Notes: generated by a model from the sequence alone, not told the origin. A stretch of DNA of 38,338 nucleotides from Thermoleophilaceae bacterium (GCA_016929195.1 JAFGJG010000135.1:1-38338); one strand, 5' to 3'. Numbered from the stretch's first letter, positions 14,857 through 23,202 are shown. Translations and numbers: made by a program.

Positions 14857-16317
14857 CTAGGCGCCGACCGTCGCTCCGACCGCCTGCTCGATGCGCCGGC
14901 CGACGTCCTGGTCGATGCTCTTCCAGTACTGGAACGCGCGTGCCAGCACGTCGTCGGAGACGCCGTCCGAGAGATGCCCCGCGACGTTTGAGACCAGGCG
15001 CTCGCGGGCGTCGTCGTCGAGCACCTCGCGAACCATCGTGCCGGCCTGCCCGAAATCGTCGTCGTCGCTCCGCGGCGTGTACGCGGACCGGACCATCTCA
15101 CCGTCGGCCGCCCACAGCCCCGCGTGGTCGGTCTGCGACGGGTCGGCCTGCGGGCCGCCGTAGGAGTTGGGGGCATACACCGGGTCGGTGGCGTTGACCG
15201 TGCGCATGGCGCCGTCCTTGCTGTAGCTGTGCACCGGCGACTTGGGCGAGTTGACCGGGATCTGCTTGTAGTTGACCCCGAGCCGCGCCCGGTGCGCATC
15301 GGCGTACGAGAAACCGCGCGCGAGGAGCATCTTGTCCGGGCTCAGCCCGATCCCCGCCACGAGGTTGTTGGGCTCGAAGGCCGCCTGCTCCATCTCGGTG
15401 TGGAAGTCGGTCAGGTTGCGGTCGAGCGTCATGCGGCCGACCCTGACCAGCGGGTAGTCGCCGTGCGGCCACACCTTGGTCAGGTCGAACGGATTGAACC
15501 GGTAGCTCTTGGCCTCCTCGAAGGGCATGATCTGCATGTGGAGCGTCCAGCTGGGGAAGTCGCCCTCGCGGATCGCCTCGAACAGGTCCTGCCGGTGGTA
15601 GTCGGGCTTCTCGCCGGCCAGCCGGTCGGCCTCCTCCTGGGTCAGGAACTCGATCCCCTGGTCGGTCTTGAAGTGGTACTTGACCCAGAACCGGTCGCCG
15701 GCGGCGTTCACCCACATGTAGGTGTGGCTCGAGTAGCCGTTCATGTGCCTGTACGTCTGGGGGATTCCACGGTCGCCCATCAGCCACGTCACCTGGTGGG
15801 CTGACTCGGGCGACAGCGTCCAGAAGTCCCACTGCATGTCGTGATCGCGCAGGCCGTTGTCGGCCCGACGCTTCTGGCTCCGGATGAAGTGCTGGAACTT
15901 CATCGGGTCGCGGACGAAGAAGACCGGCGTGTTGTTGCCGACCATGTCGTAGTTGCCCTCTGGCGTATAGAACTTGAGCGCGAAGCCGCGCGGGTCGCGC
16001 CACGTGTCAGGGCTGCCGCTCTCGCCGGCCACGGTGGAGAAGCGGGCGAGCATCTGGGTCTTCGCGCCGGGCTGGAACAGCGCGGCCTGGGTGTAGGCGC
16101 TCACGTCCTCCGTCGTCTCGAATACTCCGAAGGCACCCGACCCCTTGGCGTGCGGCTGGCGCTCGGGAATCCGCTCCCGGTTGAAGTTGGCCATCTGCTC
16201 GATCAGGTACTGGTCCTGGAGGAGGATGGGGCCGTCCGGGCCGACGGTCAGCGAGAACTCATCGCTTGTCACCGGAGCGCCGGCGTCAGTGGTGGTGCGG
16301 GGTGGCCGGTCAGTCAT
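14857..16317 (-). CDS. katA: Monofunctional heme catalase
   Basis: The enzyme breaks down hydrogen peroxide in the cytoplasm. The 486 residues match the small-subunit catalase class. Visible landmarks: [17 protein letters not shown] with the distal His, [38 protein letters not shown] with the distal Asn, and [12 protein letters not shown] following the proximal heme-ligand region [12 protein letters not shown]. In most relatives the distal motif reads VVHAKG; here it is QPHAKG, and the heme-tyrosine motif ('[11 protein letters not shown]') is also slightly altered. ATG 16317 has AAGGAGA 6 nt upstream and overlaps the regulator stop in ATGA, so the Fur-type gene and catalase form a coupled operon. 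Confidence 0.95.
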   Translation of the reverse strand: MTDRPPRTTTDAGAPVTSDEFSLTVGPDGPILLQDQYLIEQMANFNRERIPERQPHAKGSGAFGVFETTEDVSAYTQAALFQPGAKTQMLARFSTVAGESGSPDTWRDPRGFALKFYTPEGNYDMVGNNTPVFFVRDPMKFQHFIRSQKRRADNGLRDHDMQWDFWTLSPESAHQVTWLMGDRGIPQTYRHMNGYSSHTYMWVNAAGDRFWVKYHFKTDQGIEFLTQEEADRLAGEKPDYHRQDLFEAIREGDFPSWTLHMQIMPFEEAKSYRFNPFDLTKVWPHGDYPLVRVGRMTLDRNLTDFHTEMEQAAFEPNNLVAGIGLSPDKMLLARGFSYADAHRARLGVNYKQIPVNSPKSPVHSYSKDGAMRTVNATDPVYAPNSYGGPQADPSQTDHAGLWAADGEMVRSAYTPRSDDDDFGQAGTMVREVLDDDARERLVSNVAGHLSDGVSDDVLARAFQYWKSIDQDVGRRIEQAVGATVGA

Positions 16318-16769
16318 CGGTCTCTCCTTGTGCGGGTCTCGGGCTTGGTCTGGCAGTCGGGGCACAGGCCCCAGAACGTGACCTCGGCCTCGTCGAGGAC
16401 GAAGCCCTCGGCGTCGGCCGGGATGACGCATGGCGGGTCACCGATGACACAGTCGACATCGGCGATCGCGCCGCAGGAGCGGCATACGACGTGGTGGTGG
16501 TTGTCGTCGACCCGCGTCTCGTAGCGAGCGGGACTTCCGGCCGGCTCGATCCTGCGCACCAGGCCGCCTCGGGTCAGCGCCCCCAGAACGTCGTATACGG
16601 CCTGGGTGGAGATGGATCCGACGCGTGCCCGCGCCGCCTGCGCAACCTCATCGGCGCTCATGTGCTTGCCCTCCGTCACCACCGACAGGACGGCGAGTCG
16701 CGAGGCGGTGACACGCAAACCGCCGCCGCGCAGCGCCGCGGCGGCCTCGTCACGACTGCTCGAGAGCAT
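16314..16769 (-). CDS. Fur-family regulator (PerR/FurA/CatR type)
   Basis: The 151-residue protein has the Fur winged helix (residues 10-80, '[25 protein letters not shown]'). It also has the metal-binding motifs [10 protein letters not shown] (His91-93, Cys96, Cys99) and CPDC (Cys136, Cys139), which form the structural zinc site. Its four-base overlap with catalase places it with peroxide-sensing regulators such as FurA of mycobacteria and CatR of Streptomyces, which repress the adjacent catalase gene. That role is inferred from context. ATG 16769 lies 6 nt after TAGGTT, so the operon mRNA is likely leaderless. A candidate operator lies directly upstream. Confidence 0.92.
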   Translation of the reverse strand: MLSSSRDEAAAALRGGGLRVTASRLAVLSVVTEGKHMSADEVAQAARARVGSISTQAVYDVLGALTRGGLVRRIEPAGSPARYETRVDDNHHHVVCRSCGAIADVDCVIGDPPCVIPADAEGFVLDEAEVTFWGLCPDCQTKPETRTRRDR

Positions 16770-16775
16770 CGGCGC

Positions 16776-16821
16776 AACCTATCGCATCCTGGATTCATTC
16801 AATTGCCGATCGGATTCCAGG
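16776..16821 (-). promoter_or_regulatory. Fur/catalase operon promoter with candidate Fur-type operator
   Basis: On the minus strand TAGGTT (16781-16776) lies 6 nt before ATG 16769. Just upstream is AT-rich TTGAATGAATCC, unusual in this GC-rich DNA. An inverted repeat CCTGGA (16788-16793) / TCCAGG (16816-16821) also encloses it, and GGATTC is repeated at 16791 and 16811. The AT-rich part resembles the sites bound by actinobacterial FurA/CatR proteins, pointing to autoregulation. Confidence 0.5.
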
Positions 16822-16904
16822 TTCCACCGCCGGCGAGCCCACCCCGGGTGCGGGGGGTCGGTTAGGTTCTCGCGGAGGCCCACCGACGACCGAGAGGAGC
16901 ATCC

Positions 16905-17189
16905 ATGTATGCACGCGTGGTCAGGTTCACGGACGTGGATCCGGATCACATGGCGGGCCGCCTGGACGACGTCGAGGCGAGCGGACCGCCCGTGGACATC
17001 CCGGCCAAGCGCATCCAGATCCTCCACGATCCGGATCAGCGGACCGCGATCGTGATTCAGCTGTTCGAGACGTCCGACGACATGGCGGCGGCGGAGAGCG
17101 CCCTGGACGCCATGGACCCGGGGGACACGCCAGGGACGCGCGCCTCGATCGACCGCTGCGAGATCAGAGCCGAGGTGACGCCGGGGTAG
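16905..17189 (+). CDS. Small dimeric alpha/beta-barrel-like protein (ABM-like)
   Basis: The 94 residues start MYARVVRFTDVDPDHM and end with a beta strand, with helix-strand spacing typical of the antibiotic-biosynthesis-monooxygenase-like barrel fold. No heme ligand or catalytic residue is obvious, so a stress-linked or binding role is all that can be proposed. AGAGGAG at 16893-16899 lies 5 nt before ATG 16905, a clear ribosome site; TAGGTT at 16863-16868 may be its -10 box. It is divergent from the Fur/catalase operon. Confidence 0.7.
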   Translation: MYARVVRFTDVDPDHMAGRLDDVEASGPPVDIPAKRIQILHDPDQRTAIVIQLFETSDDMAAAESALDAMDPGDTPGTRASIDRCEIRAEVTPG

Positions 17190-17194
17190 ACGCC

Positions 17195-17210
17195 GGGCGG
17201 GCGACCGCCC
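17195..17210. terminator. Short hairpin with GNRA-type tetraloop between convergent genes
   Basis: GGGCGG (17195-17200) pairs with CCGCCC (17205-17210) around GCGA. It fills the 21-nt gap between the small barrel gene and the oxidoreductase gene. No T run follows. Confidence 0.45.
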
Positions 17211-18344
17211 TCAGACCCCGAACCAGCGGGCCCGGCGGCTCGCGGCCCACTCGCCCTTCTCGGCGGCGTAGCCGGCGTTCGGCCCGTCGAGCGAGCCGGT
17301 CGGCTTCGGGCCCGAGAGGAAGTCCACCCTGACCCGCCCGACGCGGTCGTCGCCGAACTCGACGTAGCAGATGCCGACTCCGTCGTAGGGCGCCGGCGCC
17401 TCGCCGCCGTGCAGCCGCGCGATGATCGAGCGCGCGACGACCTTGGCGGCCCCCTCGGAGAAGACGCCGGCCTTCGGGACGCCCGCCGTGGCGACGTCGC
17501 CGACGGCGTAGACGTCCGGGAACCGGCTGGCGAGCGTGGAGGGGTCCACAGGGATGTAGCCGTCCTCGGCCATTCCGCTGTCCAGCACCACCTGCGGGGC
17601 GTGGTGCTTGGGCACGCCGAGGAAGACGTCGTAGGGGAGCTCCCTGCCGTCGTCCAGCAGCACGATGCCGCGCGCGCCGTCGAGCGAGGCGATCCGCACG
17701 CCCGGCACGAAGCGGATGTCGCGCTCCGCGAACTCCGCCAGCAGCGCCCGTGAGGCCTCGGGCGCCGGCGGCACCGGGCTCGGCAGCGGGATCGTGAAGG
17801 TGATCGTGCTCTCCTCGCGGATGCCGCGCGCCACCAGGTGGTTGTGGAGCAGCAGCGCGCACTCGCTGGGCGCGGGCGGGCACTTGTACGGCGCGTCGCA
17901 GACCCCGATGACGTAGTTCCCGGGCTCGGCTGCGGCGAGGATCTCCGCGAGGCGAGCCGCGCCCGGCACGGAGTAGAACTCGTTGCCGGCCTCCGCGAGG
18001 CCGGGCGTAGCGGTGAGGTCGTAGTCCGCACCGAGCGCTACGACGAGGATGTCGGCCTCATGCGTGCCAGCGTCAGTCGCGACGACCTTCGCGGCCGGGT
18101 CGATCGCCGTGATCGTCTCGCGGAGCAGCCGCACGCTCGGATGCCTGAACGAGGAGTAGGGCAGGCGCACCGAGTCGACGGCGGTGCGGCCGAACAGGAC
18201 GTCGAGCTTCGAGAAGCCGAACACGAACGAGTCGCCGCTGTCGACGAGCGTCACCTCGACCAGATCGCCGGCCTCCTCGGAGAGCATCGTCGAGAGCTCC
18301 ATCCCGCCGAACCCGGCGCCGAGGACCACCACTCGCGTCGGCAT
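17211..18344 (-). CDS. FAD-dependent pyridine nucleotide-disulfide-type oxidoreductase, sulfide:quinone reductase-like
   Basis: The 377-residue protein starts with a dinucleotide-binding VVVLGAGFGG. It has the central VVALGAD strand and a late FAD site 'VYAVGDVATAGVPKAGVFSEG'. This layout matches sulfide:quinone oxidoreductases and type II NADH dehydrogenases. GVCDAPYKCPP holds Cys149 and Cys155, a segment I associate with sulfide:quinone-type enzymes; a third conserved cysteine near the C-terminus is not seen. No transmembrane helix; membrane contact would be peripheral. Substrate remains open. ATG 18344 lies 6 nt after TACGGT, with the YceI-like gene divergent 36 nt away. Confidence 0.85.
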   Translation of the reverse strand: MPTRVVVLGAGFGGMELSTMLSEEAGDLVEVTLVDSGDSFVFGFSKLDVLFGRTAVDSVRLPYSSFRHPSVRLLRETITAIDPAAKVVATDAGTHEADILVVALGADYDLTATPGLAEAGNEFYSVPGAARLAEILAAAEPGNYVIGVCDAPYKCPPAPSECALLLHNHLVARGIREESTITFTIPLPSPVPPAPEASRALLAEFAERDIRFVPGVRIASLDGARGIVLLDDGRELPYDVFLGVPKHHAPQVVLDSGMAEDGYIPVDPSTLASRFPDVYAVGDVATAGVPKAGVFSEGAAKVVARSIIARLHGGEAPAPYDGVGICYVEFGDDRVGRVRVDFLSGPKPTGSLDGPNAGYAAEKGEWAASRRARWFGV

Positions 18345-18350
18345 GCCGGG

Positions 18351-18374
18351 ACCGTACTCGGACCGCGTTACGAT
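18351..18374. promoter_or_regulatory. Divergent leaderless promoters (oxidoreductase / YceI-like gene)
   Basis: TACGGT on the minus strand (18356-18351) lies 6 nt before ATG 18344. TACGAT on the plus strand (18369-18374) lies 6 nt before GTG 18381. Both -10 boxes fit within the 36 nt between the two starts. Confidence 0.5.
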
Positions 18375-18380
18375 CGCGCT

Positions 18381-18923
18381 GTGGGTTTCCGAGCCGGCAC
18401 GCACAGGGTCGGCGGCGACGTCGGAACGCTGCAGGTACGGACGTACCGGGAGGGCCTGGCGCAGAGGGCGGGCCACGACCTGATCCTCGACGTCGCGCAC
18501 TGGGACGCGGAGGCCGAGGTCCGCGGGGACGGCACGCTCACCGCCGTCCGGCTCGAGGCCGACCCGCGCTCACTCGAGGTGCGCGAGGGCCTGCACGGGG
18601 TCAAGGCGCTGACCGACAGGGACCGCGCCGGCATCCTCAGGACGATCGACGAGAGGATCCTCGCCGGACGACCGATCGCCTTCCGGTCGACCGCGGTCGA
18701 GGCCGGCACCGGCGGACTGACCGTGCGCGGCGAGCTCGAGCTGGCGGGCACGCGCCGGCCGGCGACCTTCGAGCTCAGCCGGGCTGCGAACGGCCGGCTG
18801 CGCGGCACCCTGCCCGTGACCCAGAGCGAGTGGGGAATCAAGCCCTACCGGGGAATGATGGGCACGCTCAAGGTGCGCGACACCGTCGAGGTGGTTCTCG
18901 ACGTCCCGCTGCCGTCCGACTGA
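18381..18923 (+). CDS. YceI-like lipid-binding family protein, cytoplasmic form
   Basis: The 180 residues match the YceI lipocalin-like barrel. Evidence is LQVRTYREGLAQRAGHDLILDVAHWDAEAEV, the paired 'VRLEADPRSLEV', the central FRSTAVE strand, a GELELAGTRRPATFEL repeat, and an ending in VRDTVEVVLDVPL. The family binds polyisoprenoids or other long hydrophobic ligands. Unlike secreted relatives this protein has no signal peptide, so it should act in the cytoplasm. GTG 18381 follows TACGAT by 6 nt; there is no ribosome site. Sharing a divergent promoter region with a quinone-type oxidoreductase hints at a quinone or isoprenoid link, which is inference. Confidence 0.8.
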   Translation: MGFRAGTHRVGGDVGTLQVRTYREGLAQRAGHDLILDVAHWDAEAEVRGDGTLTAVRLEADPRSLEVREGLHGVKALTDRDRAGILRTIDERILAGRPIAFRSTAVEAGTGGLTVRGELELAGTRRPATFELSRAANGRLRGTLPVTQSEWGIKPYRGMMGTLKVRDTVEVVLDVPLPSD

Positions 18924-18970
18924 GCCGTCGGCCTCCGCAGTTCCGCGCACCGGGTTGCGGTTAGCTGCCG

Positions 18971-19273
18971 ATGCCGCTCGTCCCGTGGTGGACGAGTGTG
19001 GACGCCATGCCGACGATCGCCCGCGAGCAGCCGAGGGGCCGGAACTGGCCCGCTCAGATCCTCGTCCGGGAGATGTGGGCGGCGCTGTCGATCTCCGTCA
19101 TGTGGCTCGCGGTGCTCTTCGCGGCCGTGTTCGGGCCCGACATCGTCAGCCACAGCAACGACGGGAACAGCACCACGATCCCCTCGGGCGTTGCCGTCGC
19201 GCTCTTCGCCGCGATCGGCACCCGGATGGTCGCCAAGTACGGCTTCGCCCGACGGGACGAGGACCCCGGCTAG
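18971..19273 (+). CDS. Small membrane protein of unknown function
   Basis: One hundred residues with two hydrophobic helices (about residues 35-55 and 72-86) joined by a polar loop, SHSNDGNSTT, and a charged tail. I do not recognise the family. The start is uncertain: ATG 18971 is used here, but ATG 19007 would give a more usual N-terminus. No ribosome site is seen for either. Its TAG stop forms part of the -10 box of the next gene. Confidence 0.6.
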   Translation: MPLVPWWTSVDAMPTIAREQPRGRNWPAQILVREMWAALSISVMWLAVLFAAVFGPDIVSHSNDGNSTTIPSGVAVALFAAIGTRMVAKYGFARRDEDPG

Positions 19274-19276
19274 GCT
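19271..19276 (+). promoter_or_regulatory. Candidate -10 box (TAGGCT) overlapping a stop codon
   Basis: TAGGCT begins with the TAG stop of the preceding gene and ends 7 nt before ATG 19284, fitting the leaderless pattern. Confidence 0.45.
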
Positions 19277-19283
19277 CCATTCG

Positions 19284-19712
19284 ATGGAGTCGAGCCAGGA
19301 GCTCGCGCGGCTCTTCGAGATCTACGACGCGTTCGTCGAGGGCCGCCTCGAATGCATACCCGAGTACTTCGATCCGCAGGGCTCCTACAGGCCCAGCGGG
19401 GTGTTCCCCGGGATGAGGGACCGCTACGTCGGGCACGAGGAGATCGTCGAGTTCTGGCACGCCGCGACCGAGGCGTGGGAGACGCTCGAAATCGAAATCG
19501 GCAGGACGAGCGTCCGTGGCGAGGACGTGGCGGCGCAGATCTGGCTGAGCGGGCGCGGGCTCGAGAGCGGGATCGAGGTGGAGGGCGTGGAAGCGGGCCA
19601 TCTGGTCCGCTTCCGAGACCTGAAGATCGTGGAGTATCTGGCCTTCCCGACCTTCGATCTCGCCCTCCGGGAGCTCGATGCCAGCGCCGGCGCGGCGCTC
19701 AGCCCTGAATGA
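19284..19712 (+). CDS. SnoaL/NTF2-like protein
   Basis: The 142 residues match the cone-shaped NTF2-like fold: an N-terminal helix (ELARLFEIYDAFVEG), a 'YFDPQGSYRPSG' strand, GHEEIVEFWHAATEAWE, and a C-terminal strand 'GHLVRFRDLKIVEYLAF'. The family includes ring cyclases, isomerases and many small-molecule binding proteins, and no catalytic Asp/His pair can be assigned with confidence. The leaderless box supports ATG 19284. It overlaps the end of the convergent binding-protein gene by 14 bases. A related protein is encoded at 22760-23146 on the opposite strand. Confidence 0.75.
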   Translation: MESSQELARLFEIYDAFVEGRLECIPEYFDPQGSYRPSGVFPGMRDRYVGHEEIVEFWHAATEAWETLEIEIGRTSVRGEDVAAQIWLSGRGLESGIEVEGVEAGHLVRFRDLKIVEYLAFPTFDLALRELDASAGAALSPE

Positions 19713-20811
19713 CCTCCACGACGCGCTCCTCGGGATCGATCGGCCCGAGGCCCTTGACGGTCCCGATGGCCCCGTCGCGCACCTGGGCGATGTACATGTT
19801 CATTCGCACGTGGTGCTGACCGGGCACCATCTCGGCCGGGCCGCCCGGCCCGACGGCGATCTTCGCGTGATCCAGGGCCGCTATGACCGCGTCCTGGTCG
19901 AGCGAGCCGGCCTCCCTCACGGCGGACTCCCAGAGCCTCATGCCCCGGTACAGGCCTGAGCAGGCGCCTCCGCCCGTGAACAGCGCGCTTCCCGGGTAGC
20001 GCTCCTCGTAGCGAGCGAGCAGCTCCCGGCTGAACGGGTCGTCCACGTCCTGGTAGTAGTCGAGACAGCTGTACAGGCCCTCGACCTGCTCGGCGGGCAC
20101 GAGGGTCAGGCAGGTCTCGTCGAAGTACGTGCAGACGAGGTGTCCGCCGCCCTTCGTGAAGCCGGCGTCGTGCAGCTGCTGGAAGAACGGCACGACCCCG
20201 GGCGGGACGATCGTGTTGAAGACCACCTCCGCGCCGCCGGACATGATCTTCTCGATCGCCTCGCCGTAGTCCTCGTGATCGAGGGGGTAGTAGTCCTCCT
20301 CGACGATCTCGCCGCCACGTGCCGTGACGATCTCGCGGACCTTCTCGTTCATGATGCGCGGCCAGATGTAGTCGGCGGACGGCAGCGCGAACCGCCTGGC
20401 GCCCGTCTCGTCCATCAGCCAGGGAATCAGCGGGTCGACCTGCTGCGCCGGCACCGGGCCGGTGCAGAAGATGAGCGGGTCGGACTCCTGCCCCTCGTAC
20501 TGCTCGGGGTAGATGTAGAGCGTCCTGCCCTCCACCACCGCGGCAGCCTTGATGGCCTGCCGAGTGGAGCTGAAGATGCCGCCGAAGATCACGTCCACGT
20601 GATCTTCCTGGACGAGCTTGGCGGCGCGGGCCTCCGCGACGCTGTCGGTCGTCTCGCCGTCCTCTACGAACAGCTCGACCGGCTGCCCGAGGAGGCCGCC
20701 GCCGGCGTTGATCTCGGCGACGACCATCTTCGCGACGTTTGCGTCCGCGACCCCCATGAACGACAGGGGCCCCGTCTGCTCCGCGATCACTCCGACCTTG
20801 ACGGAGCGCAT
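19699..20811 (-). CDS. AmiC/UrtA-type amide or urea binding protein lacking a signal peptide
   Basis: The 370-residue protein has the type I periplasmic-binding fold of the branched-chain amino acid, urea and amide receptors: 'VGVIAEQTGPLSFMG', 'VAEINAGGGLLGQPVELFVED', SSTRQAI, 'YIYPEQYEGQES' and 'DYIWPR'. These features fit the UrtA/FmdD/AmiC branch. Transport receptors carry a signal peptide or lipobox, but here the fold begins within five residues of the start, so the protein should be cytoplasmic, as AmiC is in Pseudomonas amide sensing. No permease or ATPase genes are adjacent. ATG 20811 overlaps the upstream stop by one base (TGATG); GTG 20814 is an alternative. It ends the operon that encodes an HD-GYP/LuxR regulator. 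Confidence 0.82.
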   Translation of the reverse strand: MRSVKVGVIAEQTGPLSFMGVADANVAKMVVAEINAGGGLLGQPVELFVEDGETTDSVAEARAAKLVQEDHVDVIFGGIFSSTRQAIKAAAVVEGRTLYIYPEQYEGQESDPLIFCTGPVPAQQVDPLIPWLMDETGARRFALPSADYIWPRIMNEKVREIVTARGGEIVEEDYYPLDHEDYGEAIEKIMSGGAEVVFNTIVPPGVVPFFQQLHDAGFTKGGGHLVCTYFDETCLTLVPAEQVEGLYSCLDYYQDVDDPFSRELLARYEERYPGSALFTGGGACSGLYRGMRLWESAVREAGSLDQDAVIAALDHAKIAVGPGGPAEMVPGQHHVRMNMYIAQVRDGAIGTVKGLGPIDPEERVVEVIQG

Positions 20812-21083
20812 CACGCGTCGTACCTCGGGCCGACCTCGGCCGCCTGGGGCGGTCCCTTGTGCCCGGCTTCCTTCATGATCGGCGGGACCTCCGGATCGGA
20901 GACGAAGCTCTGCCAGCCGTCGCCGTCCCAGTCGAAGAGCACCCAGACGCGGTCGTCCTGGTTGGGGTCGCGGAACACCTGCGCGCCGTTGGACCCGTGC
21001 TCTGCCCGCTTCTCGGCACCCTTCGTCGAGAAGATCTCCAGGAAGCGGTCGTAGTCCTCGACCGTCGTTGTGGCCAGGATCAT
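20811..21083 (-). CDS. Small ABM-like protein
   Basis: The 90 residues begin MILATTTVEDYDRFLEIF and contain VFRDPNQDDRVWVLFDWD. This strand-helix pattern is typical of small alpha/beta-barrel (antibiotic-biosynthesis-monooxygenase-like) proteins. No catalytic residues are evident. AAGGAGA lies 6 nt before ATG 21083; an extended reading up to 21164 has no support. The stop overlaps the binding-protein start, so the two are translated together. It lies 93 nt downstream of the HD-GYP/LuxR regulator gene. Confidence 0.75.
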   Translation of the reverse strand: MILATTTVEDYDRFLEIFSTKGAEKRAEHGSNGAQVFRDPNQDDRVWVLFDWDGDGWQSFVSDPEVPPIMKEAGHKGPPQAAEVGPRYDA

Positions 21084-21176
21084 CGTTTCTCCTTCTGCGA
21101 GTCCGGCGCCGCGGATCGGCGCCGATGTGGGCGCAGTCTCCGCCGTGGCGGACCCGGGCCGCATCGGGCGAACGCC

Positions 21177-22757
21177 CTATGCCGTGTGAAGAAGGTCCTG
21201 CTCGAAGGCCCAGAGCGTGGCGGCCGCCCTGCTCCGCACGCCGGCCTTCGTGTACACGTGCTGGACGTGATGGCCCACGGTCTTCGGGGAGATGCCGAGG
21301 CCGTCGGCGATGGTCTGGTTCGACTGGCCCCGCGCGAGGGCGAGGAGCACCTCCAGCTCACGCGGCGTGAGACTGGCCGGCAGCTCCTTGGGTCGTTCGG
21401 CCACGCTGTGCCCGGCCGCGCCGAGCACGGCGTCGACGACGTCCGGATCGAGCCGGCCTTCATCCGCCTCACGCAGTAGCTCGGCCTCGCCGTCGGGTCC
21501 GGCGAGGGCCTGCCGGTACGGCCGCTCCTCGCGCATGGCGACGTAGCAGTCCGCGGCGGCGAGGATGCGCGCGGCCCGGTCGAGGTCCGGGCCCCTGGCG
21601 CCGCGGTGATAGCCGGACCCGTCGAGGCGCTCGTGGTGCGAGCCGGCGAGACGCCCGATCGGGGCGAGCACCGGCGACTGGGCCAGGGCGCGCTCGGTGT
21701 AGTGCGCGTGCAGGCGCACGCGCTCCCACTCGCCGAAACCGAGCGGTCCCGGCTTCTCCCAGATCGCGTTCGAGACCCCGACCCGGCCCAGGTCGTGCAC
21801 TAGCCCGGCGCGCCGGACGAGGGCCACGGCGCCGGCGGGCAGGTCCATGCGCCAGGCCGCCGCCTCGGCGAGCTCGGCCACGCCCGTCGAGTGCTCGCGC
21901 AGCCAGGGCGACTTGAGACCCGTGATCGCGGCAATGGTCCCGAAGGCGGCGTCGATCCTGTCCCCGGAAAGCCAGACGAGCGGAGCCGGCTCGCTCTCCA
22001 GGGCGTGCGCCCAGATCCGCGTCTCGTCCAGCTCGGCGAGCATGTCGGCGAGGTTCAGGGCGGCCAGCTCGGCCAGCCGCGGCTCGTATGCCTCGCCCGC
22101 CCGGCGCTCGACGACGGCGCGCGCCTCGTGGGGCCCTCGCGCCGTCAGGAACAGGGACGCGTCCCTTGCCACGTGCAGAAGACGCATCGGCAGCGGGATC
22201 GCGTCGCCGGCGACGTCCGGGTATCCGCGCCCGTCCCAGCGCGCGAAGACGTACCCGAGGGCGTTCTCGATGTCGGGGCCCAGGCCGAGCCAGCGGGCGA
22301 ACCGCTGGGCCACCTCGCACATCGTCGCGAACGCCTCGCGCGCCCGCGGGGCGGCCTCGGCGAGCGCGGCCTCGATCATCCGGGACCGAACCTCGGGTGG
22401 CCGTCCCAGCCCGACGTTGGACCTGTAGAACTCGAGGACCTCCGCGGGATTGGTCGGGTCGACGAGGTAGAAGGCCGCCCGGTGCGCGATGTCGTCGCCG
22501 AACAGCTGCGCCGCCTCGTGCCCGTTCGAGGTGCACCCGGAGGCGTGCAGCAGCGCGACGTAGTACGTGTCCGCGAGCTCCTCGGCGGACGCTCCGGCGA
22601 GCTCGCCCAGACGGACCGCGAGCACGGCGGTGCGCAGCGCATGCTCGAGCGGCTGCCCCGTGCCGAGATCGGTCGCGAGCGACAGGGCGGCCACCACCTC
22701 GGCCGCGCGCACCGGCTGCTCTGCTCGAGCCGGCGGTCCGGCGCTCGCGGAGTGCAT
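21177..22757 (-). CDS. HD-GYP-like phosphohydrolase domain fused to LuxR helix-turn-helix
   Basis: The 526-residue protein has three parts. Residues ~15-220 form an all-helical region resembling a degenerate HD domain (LLHASGCTSNGHEA), without the catalytic HD pair. Residues ~290-430 form an HD-GYP-like domain with VHDLGRVGV near 319 and HHERLDGSGYH near 373. Residues ~460-526 form a LuxR helix-turn-helix, SLTPRELEVLLALARGQSNQTIADGLGISPKTVGHHVQHVYTKAG split across its two helices. No signal peptide or membrane segment. It could couple cyclic-di-GMP or other nucleotide binding to transcription, but the last GYP proline is replaced by His. ATG 22757 lies 2 nt after the NTF2-like gene, so the two are coupled. 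Confidence 0.87.
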   Translation of the reverse strand: MHSASAGPPARAEQPVRAAEVVAALSLATDLGTGQPLEHALRTAVLAVRLGELAGASAEELADTYYVALLHASGCTSNGHEAAQLFGDDIAHRAAFYLVDPTNPAEVLEFYRSNVGLGRPPEVRSRMIEAALAEAAPRAREAFATMCEVAQRFARWLGLGPDIENALGYVFARWDGRGYPDVAGDAIPLPMRLLHVARDASLFLTARGPHEARAVVERRAGEAYEPRLAELAALNLADMLAELDETRIWAHALESEPAPLVWLSGDRIDAAFGTIAAITGLKSPWLREHSTGVAELAEAAAWRMDLPAGAVALVRRAGLVHDLGRVGVSNAIWEKPGPLGFGEWERVRLHAHYTERALAQSPVLAPIGRLAGSHHERLDGSGYHRGARGPDLDRAARILAAADCYVAMREERPYRQALAGPDGEAELLREADEGRLDPDVVDAVLGAAGHSVAERPKELPASLTPRELEVLLALARGQSNQTIADGLGISPKTVGHHVQHVYTKAGVRSRAAATLWAFEQDLLHTA

Positions 22758-22759
22758 GT

Positions 22760-23146
22760 CTACCCCGGCAGTCCCACGGCTTCGAGAGCTTCCTCCCTGT
22801 TGCGGAAGGCCTGCTCGCGCACCACCCGCTCGTCCTTGAACGTGAACACGAAGGCGAACGGCTCGTCCACGGCGATCTCGCTGGCGGGGCCCGAGCCGAC
22901 CGCCTGAGCGACCGCCACCACACTGTCCCCGACGTCGATCAGCTCCACGGGGACGACGTCGTAGCCGGACAGTGTCTTCTGGTTCTCCTCGTAGATCAGC
23001 CGTATCGACTCGTTGCCGTGGTGGGTACCGAGGAGCAGCGTCTCGAACACCGCCTCCGGGTGGTAGAGCTCGACCAGAGCGTCGAGGTCGCCGCGGTTGT
23101 GCGCGGCGAAGCCTGCCTCGATCCTCTCGACGTTCTCCCTCGACAT
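22760..23146 (-). CDS. SnoaL/NTF2-like small-molecule binding protein
   Basis: The 128 residues match the NTF2-like fold: 'NVERIEAGFAAHNRGDLDALVELYHPEAVFET' opening, a histidine-rich loop GTHHGNESIRLIYEE and a closing 'FAFVFTFKDERVVREQAFRN'. It is the first gene of a minus-strand operon of four and lies 2 nt upstream of the regulator. It could present or modify the ligand sensed by that operon; this is inference. Upstream of ATG 23146 there is TACTCG (7 nt away), a near match to the leaderless box. Confidence 0.77.
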   Translation of the reverse strand: MSRENVERIEAGFAAHNRGDLDALVELYHPEAVFETLLLGTHHGNESIRLIYEENQKTLSGYDVVPVELIDVGDSVVAVAQAVGSGPASEIAVDEPFAFVFTFKDERVVREQAFRNREEALEAVGLPG

Positions 23147-23202
23147 GTGAGAGCGAGTATGTCCGAGCTACTCCATCGAGTGCAACGACGATCATTCGGG
23201 GC

